From: a virus
IMG/VR virus record: IMGVR_UViG_3300033148_006747
Span: 1-31,493 of that record
Strand: one strand, 5' to 3'
Length of the DNA: 31,493 nucleotides
Positions 1-7,600 of the stretch are shown piece by piece; position 1 is the stretch's first letter, and each line of letters begins with the position of its first letter. A program made the position numbers and the translations under genes. The notes under the pieces were generated by a model. That model did not search any database and was not told the origin of the DNA. It saw only the letters and a list, made by a program, of their open reading frames with translations.

Positions 1-279
1 GATAATGGCATCAGGAGCACGGGCAGGGGTTACGCTCGTTCCACCATCTTCAAAATTAGTTCCGTCTGTTCGGGCAATAAGCCAGATGTAGATAGCTGGA
101 TTCGTAGAAGAGGATAGATCAACTGAAGCCAGATAAACCTCAATGTCAACGAATAGCTTTTTATTGGAACTGTTATCTATGGCAGAACTTATAGCCAGCC
201 CATCATCTGCCAAGCTATCAAGGCCAGAGCTAATAGCTGTAGTCCACGTTCCATAACTGGTCCAGGTTACTTCACCCAT
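1..279 (-). CDS. Phage distal structural protein, partial (runs off left edge)
   Basis: The reading frame opens at an ATG (277-279) preceded by a near-perfect GGAGG ribosome site at short spacing, and stays open to base 1, giving 93 codons. The visible part is rich in Ser, Thr, Asp and Asn. It has alternating hydrophobic stretches (around LFVDIEVYLASVDL and AIYIWLIARTDG) that look like beta structure. Small proteins of this look, with an opening of the type WTSYGTWTTAISSGLDSL, occur among tail-fibre and virion genes of siphophages. The gene is last in the minus-strand tail operon, 10 bases after its upstream neighbour. The family assignment is from general resemblance only, and the C-terminus is not visible. 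Confidence 0.7.
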   Translation of the reverse strand, partial: MGEVTWTSYGTWTTAISSGLDSLADDGLAISSAIDNSSNKKLFVDIEVYLASVDLSSSTNPAIYIWLIARTDGTNFEDGGTSVTPARAPDAII

Positions 280-289
280 CTCTTACCTC

Positions 290-562
290 CTAAAGCTTGC
301 TGTAATCAATTTCTGCAAGCACTGTATCAACTTTTGATTTTACTGTTGCCAAGGCTTCCTGCTTCTGTTTGTACCTTTGTATCTCCTTGGTGAACTTTTC
401 CTGCAACACTGTGTCCTTGTCTTTGGGATTGTGTATCACAGAGAATGTCTGATAGATCGGATCTCCTTTCTCATCTGTTCCGATCTGGAGAGATGTTTCT
501 TCTGCCGTTATGATGTAAGTGCCGTTGTCTCGTTTTGAGATATGCTTAGTTTTGAGCGCCAT
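290..562 (-). CDS. Small phage protein of unknown function, 90 aa
   Basis: A 90-residue, lysine- and glutamate-rich soluble protein. The N-terminal half looks like a small beta domain (GTYIITAEETSLQIGTDEKG). The C-terminal half, from about residue 45, is predicted helical and may be a coiled coil (EKFTKEIQRYKQKQEALATV). It sits between the secreted FnIII-like gene and the partial left-edge gene in the distal tail block, with short spacings that suggest one transcript. I do not recognise a family. A tail-fibre accessory or chaperone role would fit the position but is not shown by the sequence. Confidence 0.65.
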   Translation of the reverse strand: MALKTKHISKRDNGTYIITAEETSLQIGTDEKGDPIYQTFSVIHNPKDKDTVLQEKFTKEIQRYKQKQEALATVKSKVDTVLAEIDYSKL

Positions 563-574
563 TGTCCATTCTCC

Positions 575-1003
575 TTACTCAATAGTTATTCCGCCTTGTG
601 GTGGTGCAGTTTTAAAATAAACCCTAAATGGCTTACCAATTTGTGTCTTTTCTGGGTCAATGCTTTCACTCCAATCACTGCATCCTGCTTCATTACAAGC
701 TCTCACCCTGAAATAGAAATGCCCAGTCCTCGGCTTCATAATCTCCATTTGGGTATCCGAGGTCTGCCCAAGATCGTAGATCACAGGGCCGCTTGTCGGG
801 TCTATCCATAGAGCTTGGACCTCGTAATAGTCTGCCCCCTGGCTTGGATCCCAGGCGAAGGTGATCTTGTCTTGGGCTACGTACATTAACCCGTCCCACT
901 GGGCAATAACCCCAGCAACTGCAATCGGCACAGTCAGCAAGACAAGAATCACCGTTATAAAAAGAATATGTTTTGACCATTTTTGGATAGTTGACCAAAT
1001 CAT
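575..1003 (-). CDS. Membrane-anchored or secreted fibronectin type III-like phage protein
   Basis: This 142-residue protein begins with a short basic segment followed by a strongly hydrophobic helix (about residues 12-32, HILFITVILVLLTVPIAVAG). That is a signal peptide or N-terminal anchor. The rest resembles one fibronectin type III domain. Evidence is the WDPSQGADYYEVQ strand, the later FYFRVRACNEAGCSDWSE strand with the usual Tyr/Phe-x-x-Arg-V-x-A pattern, and two closely spaced Cys. The start at 1003 is preferred because the hydrophobic helix then lies at the N-terminus. It follows another FnIII-like gene by 11 bases. A Sec-targeted protein is odd inside a tail-fibre operon. It could be a host-surface factor expressed from the prophage, or an adhesin used at the envelope. 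Function is not established. Confidence 0.65.
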   Translation of the reverse strand: MIWSTIQKWSKHILFITVILVLLTVPIAVAGVIAQWDGLMYVAQDKITFAWDPSQGADYYEVQALWIDPTSGPVIYDLGQTSDTQMEIMKPRTGHFYFRVRACNEAGCSDWSESIDPEKTQIGKPFRVYFKTAPPQGGITIE

Positions 1004-1014
1004 CTTGAGCCATC

Positions 1015-1320
1015 TTATAAAACCTCCAAGCCACTCGGTGGCAAAGGGGGGACGAAATCAAACTCCGCTACTGTCTGAATCGTGTCGCTCTCATTGCCCA
1101 TGTCATCAATTGCAGCTACTTGGACGACATACTTGCCTTCCTGGTCAAACGTCCCATCGGGAAAGTCATCAGGAACCTTTACTTCTGTGCCTGTCACATT
1201 TATGGCTGTCCCTTCATAGGGTTGTGCTGTTTCACCAAACAGCACATAGACGTTATAGCCAGCAACATCGCTGTCTGGTGAAGGGTTCCAATGGATTGTC
1301 TTTGTTTTTATACGTGCCAT
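1015..1320 (-). CDS. Fibronectin type III-like phage tail protein, 101 aa
   Basis: A single small domain with the FnIII signature: an early Trp in IHWNPSPDSDVAGYNVY, and a late KYVVQVAAIDDMGNES strand matching the usual Y-x-V-x-A-x-D-x-x-G-N-E-S ending. There is no signal peptide, unlike the next gene downstream, which carries a similar domain behind a hydrophobic leader. FnIII-type domains are common as decorations on tail-tip and fibre proteins, where they help bind carbohydrate or extend the fibre. The start ATG lies just past the stop of the upstream gene, suggesting translational coupling. The domain call is good. The role on the virion is inferred from position. Confidence 0.65.
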   Translation of the reverse strand: MARIKTKTIHWNPSPDSDVAGYNVYVLFGETAQPYEGTAINVTGTEVKVPDDFPDGTFDQEGKYVVQVAAIDDMGNESDTIQTVAEFDFVPPLPPSGLEVL

Positions 1321-1321
1321 G

Positions 1322-1777
1322 TCATTCCTCCAAACGTTTAGCTATTGACTGCAATTTCTCCGTCGGTATTGACACCGTTGTTGATATGATATTAGTCGCC
1401 TTGAGCAAATGAACCAAGGCAACTCTAATATCATCGAGTGAGAGCTTTGAGAGCTTAGCCTTCAGCTCTTCTTCCTTTGCCTCAGCCTCGATCTCTGCGG
1501 CTGTTTTGAGCCTGATTTTATCTCCGTCTTTGGTCAACCTTTTCCGATCTGCATATTTCATCTTCACAAGCTGGCTCCCTGGAACTTCGACCGCATGAAG
1601 AATGAAAACCCCGTTTCTACACTCAACCCAGATCTTATCCAAGTCTGCTAGATCAACGATCTTGGAACCGTCCCATCGCAGCCGCTCCAGCCCGACGCCC
1701 TTGGGCAAACGGCCGATCTCGGTATCGCCTCGCTCTGTGATGTGAATGATTAGGTCTTGATCAACCACTGCTCTCAT
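1322..1777 (-). CDS. Phage distal tail-region protein of unknown function, 151 aa
   Basis: The N-terminal ~75 residues look like a small beta-rich domain (MRAVVDQDLIIHITERGDTE, then GVFILHAVEVPGSQLVKMKY). Residues about 85-151 are highly charged and helical (KTAAEIEAEAKEEELKAKLS), ending in an amphipathic helix. Its start overlaps the end of the upstream coiled-coil gene by 17 bases, so the two are probably translated together and may act together. I do not recognise a family. Genes of this kind beside collar/fibre genes are often fibre-assembly chaperones or small fibre subunits, but nothing catalytic is visible. Confidence 0.65.
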   Translation of the reverse strand: MRAVVDQDLIIHITERGDTEIGRLPKGVGLERLRWDGSKIVDLADLDKIWVECRNGVFILHAVEVPGSQLVKMKYADRKRLTKDGDKIRLKTAAEIEAEAKEEELKAKLSKLSLDDIRVALVHLLKATNIISTTVSIPTEKLQSIAKRLEE

Positions 1778-2165
1778 TTTTCAAAACCTCATGACCCATT
1801 TGATAACCAGGAATCTGAAGTAACCGCTGTCGCTCGGCAATCATATCCGATAAGAGGGCGACTTTCTTTGCCGCCTTCTCCATGCCAAGCAACGTCTGGG
1901 CAACTGCCTCAAGCTTCCGGTTATAGGTCTCGACTTTGTTCTTTGTATGATCCAAATCTTCTTGCATACCTCTCATAGCTGCTTCGATCCGCGGCAGGTA
2001 GGCAGCCAAGAAGTCCAGCACATTCCACTCTTCTTCCTTGATGACTTTTTCAGGATCTCCCTGCTTTCGCGGGCCTCGTTCGATTGTGATCTTACGGAAA
2101 AGGGCTGCCTTCAGCTCTTCTTGGATCATTTGCCTGATTTCTTCTTTGTCTTTTTTGCTAAGCAT
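1761..2165 (-). CDS. Coiled-coil phage protein, 134 aa, downstream of fibre gene
   Basis: A mostly helical, charged protein. The opening MLSKKDKEEIRQMIQEELKA and a long central helix (about residues 55-115, through MRGMQEDLDHTKNKVETYN) show heptad-like spacing of Leu, Ile, Val and Met, so oligomerisation through a coiled coil is likely. There are no membrane segments or catalytic motifs. It starts 8 bases after the collar/fibre gene and overlaps the next gene by 17 bases. A fibre trimerisation or assembly helper is a reasonable guess from position and shape, but the family is not recognised. Confidence 0.65.
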   Translation of the reverse strand: MLSKKDKEEIRQMIQEELKAALFRKITIERGPRKQGDPEKVIKEEEWNVLDFLAAYLPRIEAAMRGMQEDLDHTKNKVETYNRKLEAVAQTLLGMEKAAKKVALLSDMIAERQRLLQIPGYQMGHEVLKNESSG

Positions 2166-2173
2166 ATCGTCTC

Positions 2174-2878
2174 CTACAGATCAAGATATTGCAATGTGCC
2201 CACCGCTGCTGCTGGGCGCCAAGTTGCGTTAGAGGATATGGACGCATTTCCTGTGCCAGAGGTACCAGATAAACCAGGAGAAGCGTTATTTGTATAGAGG
2301 TCTTGGGGATAGTAGTCAGTAGTGCTGTCGCTTACAATAAGATGATTACGACTACTCGATTTCGGTCCGTATTTCTGGATTCCTTGTGCATCGCCAGCAC
2401 TGTTGTAGGAGTCATCCCAACCGTTATTCCCTTTTTCATTATACCATTGATGGTTGTGGGCATTGACCGTATATGATCCTGCTCCATGTGTGTGTCCATT
2501 ATCACTCAAACCTGTTATAGACCAGTTTCCAGCCGTAGCACCTCCTGATGTGTAAGTTGAACCTCCTTTAATTGCCAGCACTAGATCAGTTATAGATGAA
2601 TCTACCGCCCATCCATCCATAGCACTATCACGGTAAACCCATACCTTTTGATTTGTATCGCCGTGCATTAGGCCGAGCCAGGCAGCATTTGCGCTGTCGC
2701 GGTATTTGAGGACTTTCTGCGTAGTATCGAACCAGGGCATGCCCGCAATGGTGTTGGATGGGGCCGAGCCCCCCGAGAACATAGATTTAAGACAAGCAAA
2801 ATTATTCTCCATGTTTTGAAGATCCGTCTGGCCAACGTGTCCACCCGCAAAAACATCATCTGCCCAGTTTTGTGCCAT
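2174..2878 (-). CDS. Tail fibre / collar-type receptor-binding protein
   Basis: This 234-residue protein has features of short tail fibre and collar proteins. The N-terminal ~95 residues contain a repeated Y-R-D-S-A unit (KYRDSANAAWLGL at about 59-71 and VYRDSAMDGWAVD at about 81-93), typical of virion-attachment segments. Histidine pairs HTH (129-131) and HNH (141-143) resemble the metal-binding His-x-His strands of T4 gp12-type receptor-binding tips. The C-terminus ends with a WRPAAAVGTLQYL-type motif seen at fibre tips. The stretch from 105 to 225 is rich in Gly, Ser, Asn and Thr, as in a beta-structured fibre. It follows the J-like tip gene by 10 bases. It probably sets host range; the receptor is unknown. 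Confidence 0.8.
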   Translation of the reverse strand: MAQNWADDVFAGGHVGQTDLQNMENNFACLKSMFSGGSAPSNTIAGMPWFDTTQKVLKYRDSANAAWLGLMHGDTNQKVWVYRDSAMDGWAVDSSITDLVLAIKGGSTYTSGGATAGNWSITGLSDNGHTHGAGSYTVNAHNHQWYNEKGNNGWDDSYNSAGDAQGIQKYGPKSSSRNHLIVSDSTTDYYPQDLYTNNASPGLSGTSGTGNASISSNATWRPAAAVGTLQYLDL

Positions 2879-2888
2879 ATGATGTCTC

Positions 2889-5342
2889 CTATTGACAGAA
2901 TTTCAGGGTGAAATGCTCAACTAGAACATTTACCGCATCGCTCGGATCGGTAATCTCAATCTCTACCTGGAAATACCTGCCGGTCACTATGGCTGACAAG
3001 ATTTCCATCTTCTCAACTTCATTGGTGGGCGGGTTTGTCTCACCATATTTAAGTTTTATCTTTACCTGCGGCCCAGCGTTCAGCTCAAAGATTTCGTTCC
3101 AGGTTTTACTGGAGATTCCTATTTCATCCCATGTTGTACCAGGTGGAATCACGTCATTCCATGTTGTGCCCGCCCCAGTAACTACTATGTCTACCAGCAC
3201 ATAGACCATGTACCTGCCCGAAGATCCGAGATCGTAAACCGGAGATGTATAGGTTCCTGTCAGATTACCACTGCTATGTGAACACTTGAGATAATATTCG
3301 CTGTTGTATGTAGTCTGCTCAGTATTATTGTGAGTACCACTGGAATAATCACAGGCCTCAGTGTGCTGCACAGTCCATCCATCGGGAGGATCTTGCAGAG
3401 ACGCAGATGCTTGTTTTGGTGTATCTCCATATTCTCCATTGTTGGCTAAAGTATTGGCAAAAAAAGTATATTCTCCTGGTTTTACTCCATATAGGCTCAA
3501 GTTCGGGGCTCTTAATGCCGCCAGGAATATCGCACCTGACCACGATGGGCCAAGCCGAAATTCGTAAAGCTCGACATCAGGATCGCTGACTTTCTCAGCA
3601 TACAAATTGATAGTATTGGCGTTCACAATCGCATGCAGAGCCGAAAGCGATGTCGGTGCATCTGTTTTTCCCTGAATAGTGCGTGAGATCTTGTAAGCAT
3701 TGCTCATGCTCTGCTTTGTGCCCCAGATAGAGACAGTACGGAGTTTGACGTAATGTGTTTCACCTTCTTCGACCGGATCAATTGCAAAGTCATTGGTGGT
3801 ATCAAACAGGTGTTTATAGTTGGAATCATCTGTGCTCCACCATACTTCCACGTGGCTAAACCAGGGGTAATTGGCAGGCTCGTCAAAGCTGATCTTCCAG
3901 CGGGTGAAGGATCTCAAGCGGTAGTAGTAAACTTCCTCACTTTGGGTCACATTGCCAACAGATGGCGGTTCATCAGTTGGATCAGGTAGGGTAGTAGTAT
4001 AGGTTTCTTCGGTGTTAATGTTATACTCATCATCATACAGATCATCAGACTCATATTGCAGCTTGAGGTCAATAAATCCATCGGGCCTGATATTAGCCTC
4101 TGCAACTCTCATTAGTTGGTTTGAGACCGAGATCGCAGATGATGTTAGTGTGACTAAGTCATGTGGCTCTAGCTTTACCGCATCGTCTCTTACAGTCAAC
4201 GAGATAGTGCGATCTAGCTGCCAGCGCTCCAACCAGTATGTGGCAAGTTGCCCCGCTGTCTCCCTATCTGTGAAGCCTGTGAGCCGCAAATCCTTGATAT
4301 TGCCAGTTTCCTCACCGACAAAGAAAGAATCCTCTACATATTCGTCATTGTCGGCTTTAATATAATAAACCCTGAGCCCATCTGGCCGGTCCCACATGGA
4401 ATCTTGATCAACTGAGATCATCGCCTTGCCGTCTGGACCTTGGACGATGTGCTCATCGGTGATGTCCATGACTGTGGATTCGCTAGTGGTATCAGCATAG
4501 TAGAGATAATACTTGCCATCATATTGAGTAATAGTGAGCCTTGCATGAAGCAGGATAGTTTTGAGAATATCCCAACCAGATGATTGAGCATTGGACACTG
4601 CTAGATTAAGTTTCCATCCTTTCGTGTCACAGTAATTGGCCGCGGCAGTCCAGGAGTCAGTATCTATTTGCGATGCACTTTTCCCCAAACCATACCGACT
4701 GTTGGTGAGCCAGTCATATGCAATTAACACGGGATTTTGCGACCATGCCGTGGTACTGTCACGGAAATCATATAGTTTGCGGCCCTTCAATATGACCGTG
4801 CGTTGCGGCAGGTTTTGAAAATAATCCCTGTCATAAGTGAGATGCCACACAATATAACAGGTATAGCGCAAATTGTCTGTCCAACGGGAATCTGCTGTAT
4901 GAAGATTGGTATCATAAGTTTGGGATGAAGAGCCCGAATGGAACCAATATTCAGCGTTTCCCCCATATTCACTGTAAAGCTTATCGCCTAAATAGGCGGC
5001 TGTAATAGAATCACACTCTCCTTCGCTTAAAGTCTGTACAATCCACAGATCTTTGAGATCATCACCTGTGGAATGGATATATATGTCATTGCCGCCAACT
5101 CGCAATTGCCCATAAACTATCTTCAAGGGTTCGCTGGTAGAGCGGGTATTGAGTTTGAGCCCAGCAGATCCGCGGGTGAGCAAATCAGTAGCATCTAGCT
5201 TTGGAGACTCAATATCGGACCTAGAGACAAGCCCTCCCACAATCCCACTACCAAAAGCAATAGCAAAACCGAGAGGTCCGCCGACAACAATGCCAGCGAC
5301 TGCCCCAGCTATTCCTATTATTTGCCCTGCTTCTTTGCCCAT
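2889..5342 (-). CDS. Tail tip / central fibre protein, lambda gpJ-like
   Basis: An 817-residue protein in the position and with the organisation of lambda J. A Gly/Ala-rich hydrophobic segment (residues 6-41) opens it, followed by a tip-hub region with patterns such as EPLKIVYGQLRVGGND and VQTLSEGECD. The middle (about 200-430) carries the tail-hub core, including LMRVAEANIRPDGFIDLKL. After a Pro-rich linker near 455, FnIII-like beta domains run to about 650, and the end looks like a carbohydrate-binding or fibre-like domain (about 660-817). It is slightly shorter than lambda gpJ. It would form the host-contacting tip of the tail. The start overlaps the NlpC/P60 gene by 25 bases, as in other tip operons where hydrolase, assembly factor and J are adjacent. 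No separate gpI gene is seen; the Gly-rich N-terminus may take that role, but this is only an inference. Confidence 0.85.
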   Translation of the reverse strand: MGKEAGQIIGIAGAVAGIVVGGPLGFAIAFGSGIVGGLVSRSDIESPKLDATDLLTRGSAGLKLNTRSTSEPLKIVYGQLRVGGNDIYIHSTGDDLKDLWIVQTLSEGECDSITAAYLGDKLYSEYGGNAEYWFHSGSSSQTYDTNLHTADSRWTDNLRYTCYIVWHLTYDRDYFQNLPQRTVILKGRKLYDFRDSTTAWSQNPVLIAYDWLTNSRYGLGKSASQIDTDSWTAAANYCDTKGWKLNLAVSNAQSSGWDILKTILLHARLTITQYDGKYYLYYADTTSESTVMDITDEHIVQGPDGKAMISVDQDSMWDRPDGLRVYYIKADNDEYVEDSFFVGEETGNIKDLRLTGFTDRETAGQLATYWLERWQLDRTISLTVRDDAVKLEPHDLVTLTSSAISVSNQLMRVAEANIRPDGFIDLKLQYESDDLYDDEYNINTEETYTTTLPDPTDEPPSVGNVTQSEEVYYYRLRSFTRWKISFDEPANYPWFSHVEVWWSTDDSNYKHLFDTTNDFAIDPVEEGETHYVKLRTVSIWGTKQSMSNAYKISRTIQGKTDAPTSLSALHAIVNANTINLYAEKVSDPDVELYEFRLGPSWSGAIFLAALRAPNLSLYGVKPGEYTFFANTLANNGEYGDTPKQASASLQDPPDGWTVQHTEACDYSSGTHNNTEQTTYNSEYYLKCSHSSGNLTGTYTSPVYDLGSSGRYMVYVLVDIVVTGAGTTWNDVIPPGTTWDEIGISSKTWNEIFELNAGPQVKIKLKYGETNPPTNEVEKMEILSAIVTGRYFQVEIEITDPSDAVNVLVEHFTLKFCQ

Positions 5343-5773
5343 CTATAAGCCTTCTCTATCTCGAAAAGTCTTAGACTAACTAGCTCAACACCCTTGTCTT
5401 CAAGTGCTGTCAATACAAGAGTTTGCCCTGCATGAATGCCAAAAACCTTTTCCCCACTTGCTTTTGCCCTAAGTTCTAGGATGTCTCCCGCCAAAGCTCT
5501 TTCAGGCGGTATTTCATCGCCTAACTCCCTTAAAAATTCTGAAAAGATAGCTTCAGCTTTTGCCTGATCCTCAATCCACAACTGAGGATAGCTTTCTTTT
5601 GTGATATCTTTAAACACGATTGGTGGATTAACCCCGATATGCTCACCTGCACACATGATCAGGCTAAGGCAGTCAAAGCCTTCTTTTCTGTTCCACCCTC
5701 CAAGCTTGTAGGGTGCTCCCCTGAATTTATCTGTCAGAAGCCTGATGTTCATGACTTTGGCTGCCTCCCCCAC
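5318..5773 (-). CDS. NlpC/P60-family tail tip peptidoglycan hydrolase
   Basis: A 151-residue protein with the NlpC/P60 cysteine peptidase layout. The nucleophile is Cys35 in GFDCLSLI, preceded by PYKLGGWN, a variant of the usual Y-x-W/L-G-G motif. The likely catalytic His is His114 in FGIHAGQ, next to a small beta barrel. These enzymes cut peptide links in the cell wall. In lambda-like phages the gpK equivalent sits just before J and is thought to help the tail tip pass the peptidoglycan. The gene overlaps both neighbours (25 bases each side), consistent with coupled translation. A start at Met8 is equally possible. The third catalytic polar residue is not certain by eye. Confidence 0.85.
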   Translation of the reverse strand: MGEAAKVMNIRLLTDKFRGAPYKLGGWNRKEGFDCLSLIMCAGEHIGVNPPIVFKDITKESYPQLWIEDQAKAEAIFSEFLRELGDEIPPERALAGDILELRAKASGEKVFGIHAGQTLVLTALEDKGVELVSLRLFEIEKAYRWAKKQGK

Positions 5774-7029
5774 CAGATTTCTTTATCCATTATAGATGGC
5801 AGCCACCGGAAGCCGCCGAAATTCGCAGTATTGCCGAGGGCTGAACATCGAGCATAACTGCGATCGCACCAGGTTTCAGATCCTGTATAACCGCATTCTG
5901 GCCCTTTAAATACGCGCCACCTGCACGATGCGGGATGACGGGAAAGTGGCTTACGAGCCCACTGAACATTCATATCCGCAATTGTCATCACCAATTGAGC
6001 CTCGTCTAATGACCACCTGTCAATCTGCCCATTAAACAATGTTATAGCCCCCGCTGACATGTCCTGGCCTGGGTTGTTGTAGAGATAACTTATTTCTGCA
6101 TCTGAAAGTTTTCTGTTATAAATTCTTAGTTCATCAACCTTTCCATCAAAGTATTGTGAACCCCATCTAGCTATTCTAATATCTTGATCTGGTATTTGTA
6201 TCTTGCCAGAGAAAGATTGGCTGCCTGTATGAGAGCCATTATGGTATGCTTTGATTGTCGTTTCGCCTGAGCCACTGTTGTATTCCCAGATACAACAAAA
6301 ATGTATCCACTCATCAAGAGATAACTCATCCGTAAGCATCACGGAATAGGTTGTATCACCATTCCCAACTATCCAAAAAAGACCGTTCGTACTTGAATAG
6401 TAGTATGTTCTAAACTCATAGTTTCCAGCACTGCTATGCTCGCTGCAAAATATACGAACATTATTTGTTGTTGAGTCAACATATACAAAGGCAGACCATG
6501 TACCAGCATCTTGGTTTAAAATAGAAGTAGGAACCGAAACATAATCATCCGTCCCATCAAAATCTAAAGCATACCCACTTTTTCCAGTAACCCAATCGGG
6601 GCCACCATATATGGTACCATCATTCCCGTTTCCGCTTCTGTCATGCAGCGTTGTTCCAGATCCTTCGTCAAAGTCATAAGCAGCCACCAAGCCCCAAGGT
6701 TGGCCTAAAATGTGCCAATCATTATCCATTAACATCTGTCTCAATATGACTGGCGACCCTTGCGGTGTACCACCGACAAAGATTGACGTAAAAACAGAGT
6801 TGAGGTTGTCCAGGGTAATATCGAATCCGTCCACCATGCCTGTAGAGTTATACCTAATAGAGCCGATCCGCATACCTAAAGGCTCGTAAGTGTTGCCATT
6901 ATAGTTGATCGGAACGTCGCAGTTCGTATATCTGTATGTTGTGCCGTCAATAGTCATTTCCAAGAGAAGAAATGGCCTTAATTCCTCGGCAGCTAATGCA
7001 CTCAGCACATCTGTGTTTATGTTACGCAT
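5749..7029 (-). CDS. Minor tail protein L-like with an inserted LamG/concanavalin-like domain
   Basis: Residues 1-110 (VLSALAAEELRPFLLLEMTI onward) and 321-426 read as a split minor tail protein of the DUF2163/lambda gpL type. The C-terminal part keeps four cysteines in CxxxxxxxxxC, then 8 and 6 residues between Cys (Cys369, 379, 388, 395) and a following NFGGFRW, the pattern of the gpL iron-sulfur site. Between them, residues about 111-320 form a complete LamG-type lectin domain: opening WGLVAAYDFDEGSGTTLHD, GYALDFDGTDDYVSVP in the middle, and closing DGKVDELRIYNRKLSDAEI. LamG folds bind sugars or proteins. The DNA for this part is more AT-rich than its flanks, suggesting later insertion. 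The protein belongs to the tail tip, between the DUF2460-like and NlpC/P60 genes. Confidence 0.85.
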   Translation of the reverse strand: MRNINTDVLSALAAEELRPFLLLEMTIDGTTYRYTNCDVPINYNGNTYEPLGMRIGSIRYNSTGMVDGFDITLDNLNSVFTSIFVGGTPQGSPVILRQMLMDNDWHILGQPWGLVAAYDFDEGSGTTLHDRSGNGNDGTIYGGPDWVTGKSGYALDFDGTDDYVSVPTSILNQDAGTWSAFVYVDSTTNNVRIFCSEHSSAGNYEFRTYYYSSTNGLFWIVGNGDTTYSVMLTDELSLDEWIHFCCIWEYNSGSGETTIKAYHNGSHTGSQSFSGKIQIPDQDIRIARWGSQYFDGKVDELRIYNRKLSDAEISYLYNNPGQDMSAGAITLFNGQIDRWSLDEAQLVMTIADMNVQWARKPLSRHPASCRWRVFKGPECGYTGSETWCDRSYARCSALGNTANFGGFRWLPSIMDKEIWWGRQPKS

Positions 7030-7600
7030 TTAATAATCCCTGAAGTTTCAACCCTGTTCTGTAAAGTGTGGTCACAAAGTTTTCGAAACTCATTATGTCT
7101 TCTGCGAACCTACATCTGACTTTCAAATACCCTGAGAAATCAAATGTTATCCTCTGGCCAGAGTTAGGAGCCGTAGTAAACTCGCACTTGTCAGCTCCAT
7201 CTGCCCCACCCTCTGAGGTGAACGTCCAATTAGTACCCTCTGTTTGCGACACCCCATCTATGTAAAGTGTCCTGGAAGTTGCACTCTTTGATGGCAGGTT
7301 GAAAACCGTTGTAGACCCATCCCCTGTTCCTACATACTCGCCCTCATATGTATTCGAGTAGGGATGAAACCAGTTGAATGCTTCATAAGAACCGCTTCGA
7401 TCCAAGTAAAATTGCCATAGAGTACGAATGTCAGACTGACTAAGTCCGTTGAACCTGAGCGTGATTATCCTGCGGGGATACAACCACTTGCGCTTACGCT
7501 GCTCTTCGCCTAAATTGTCGAAATTGCTTATCAGCGTCTTAAATGCTATCTCCTCAATAAGAGGATAAACAGCGCTGATTGTATCAGGAAACTTAGCCAC
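7022..7600 (-). CDS. Tail tip-proximal protein, DUF2460-like
   Basis: A 192-residue beta-rich protein directly after the tape measure and before the L-like protein, the place of the distal tail/minor tail M-type protein. Visible segments are an N-terminal KWLYPRRIITLRFNGLSQSD followed by an aromatic-rich FYLDRSGSYEAFNWFHPYS. A central segment, VGTGDGSTTVFNLPSKSATS with TLYIDGVSQTEGTNWTF, is a small beta insertion often seen in phage baseplate proteins. The end is KVRCRFAEDIMSFENFVTTL. The N- and C-terminal parts resemble the DUF2460/TIGR02217 family. It would form the ring joining tail tube to tip. The stop overlaps the next start by 8 bases. The family call is moderately certain. Confidence 0.7.
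   Translation of the reverse strand: MAKFPDTISAVYPLIEEIAFKTLISNFDNLGEEQRKRKWLYPRRIITLRFNGLSQSDIRTLWQFYLDRSGSYEAFNWFHPYSNTYEGEYVGTGDGSTTVFNLPSKSATSRTLYIDGVSQTEGTNWTFTSEGGADGADKCEFTTAPNSGQRITFDFSGYLKVRCRFAEDIMSFENFVTTLYRTGLKLQGLLNA

Noticed and set aside
861-1412. 183-codon plus-strand frame
   Set aside because: It crosses three well-spaced minus-strand genes and their ribosome sites; His/Cys-rich low-quality translation.
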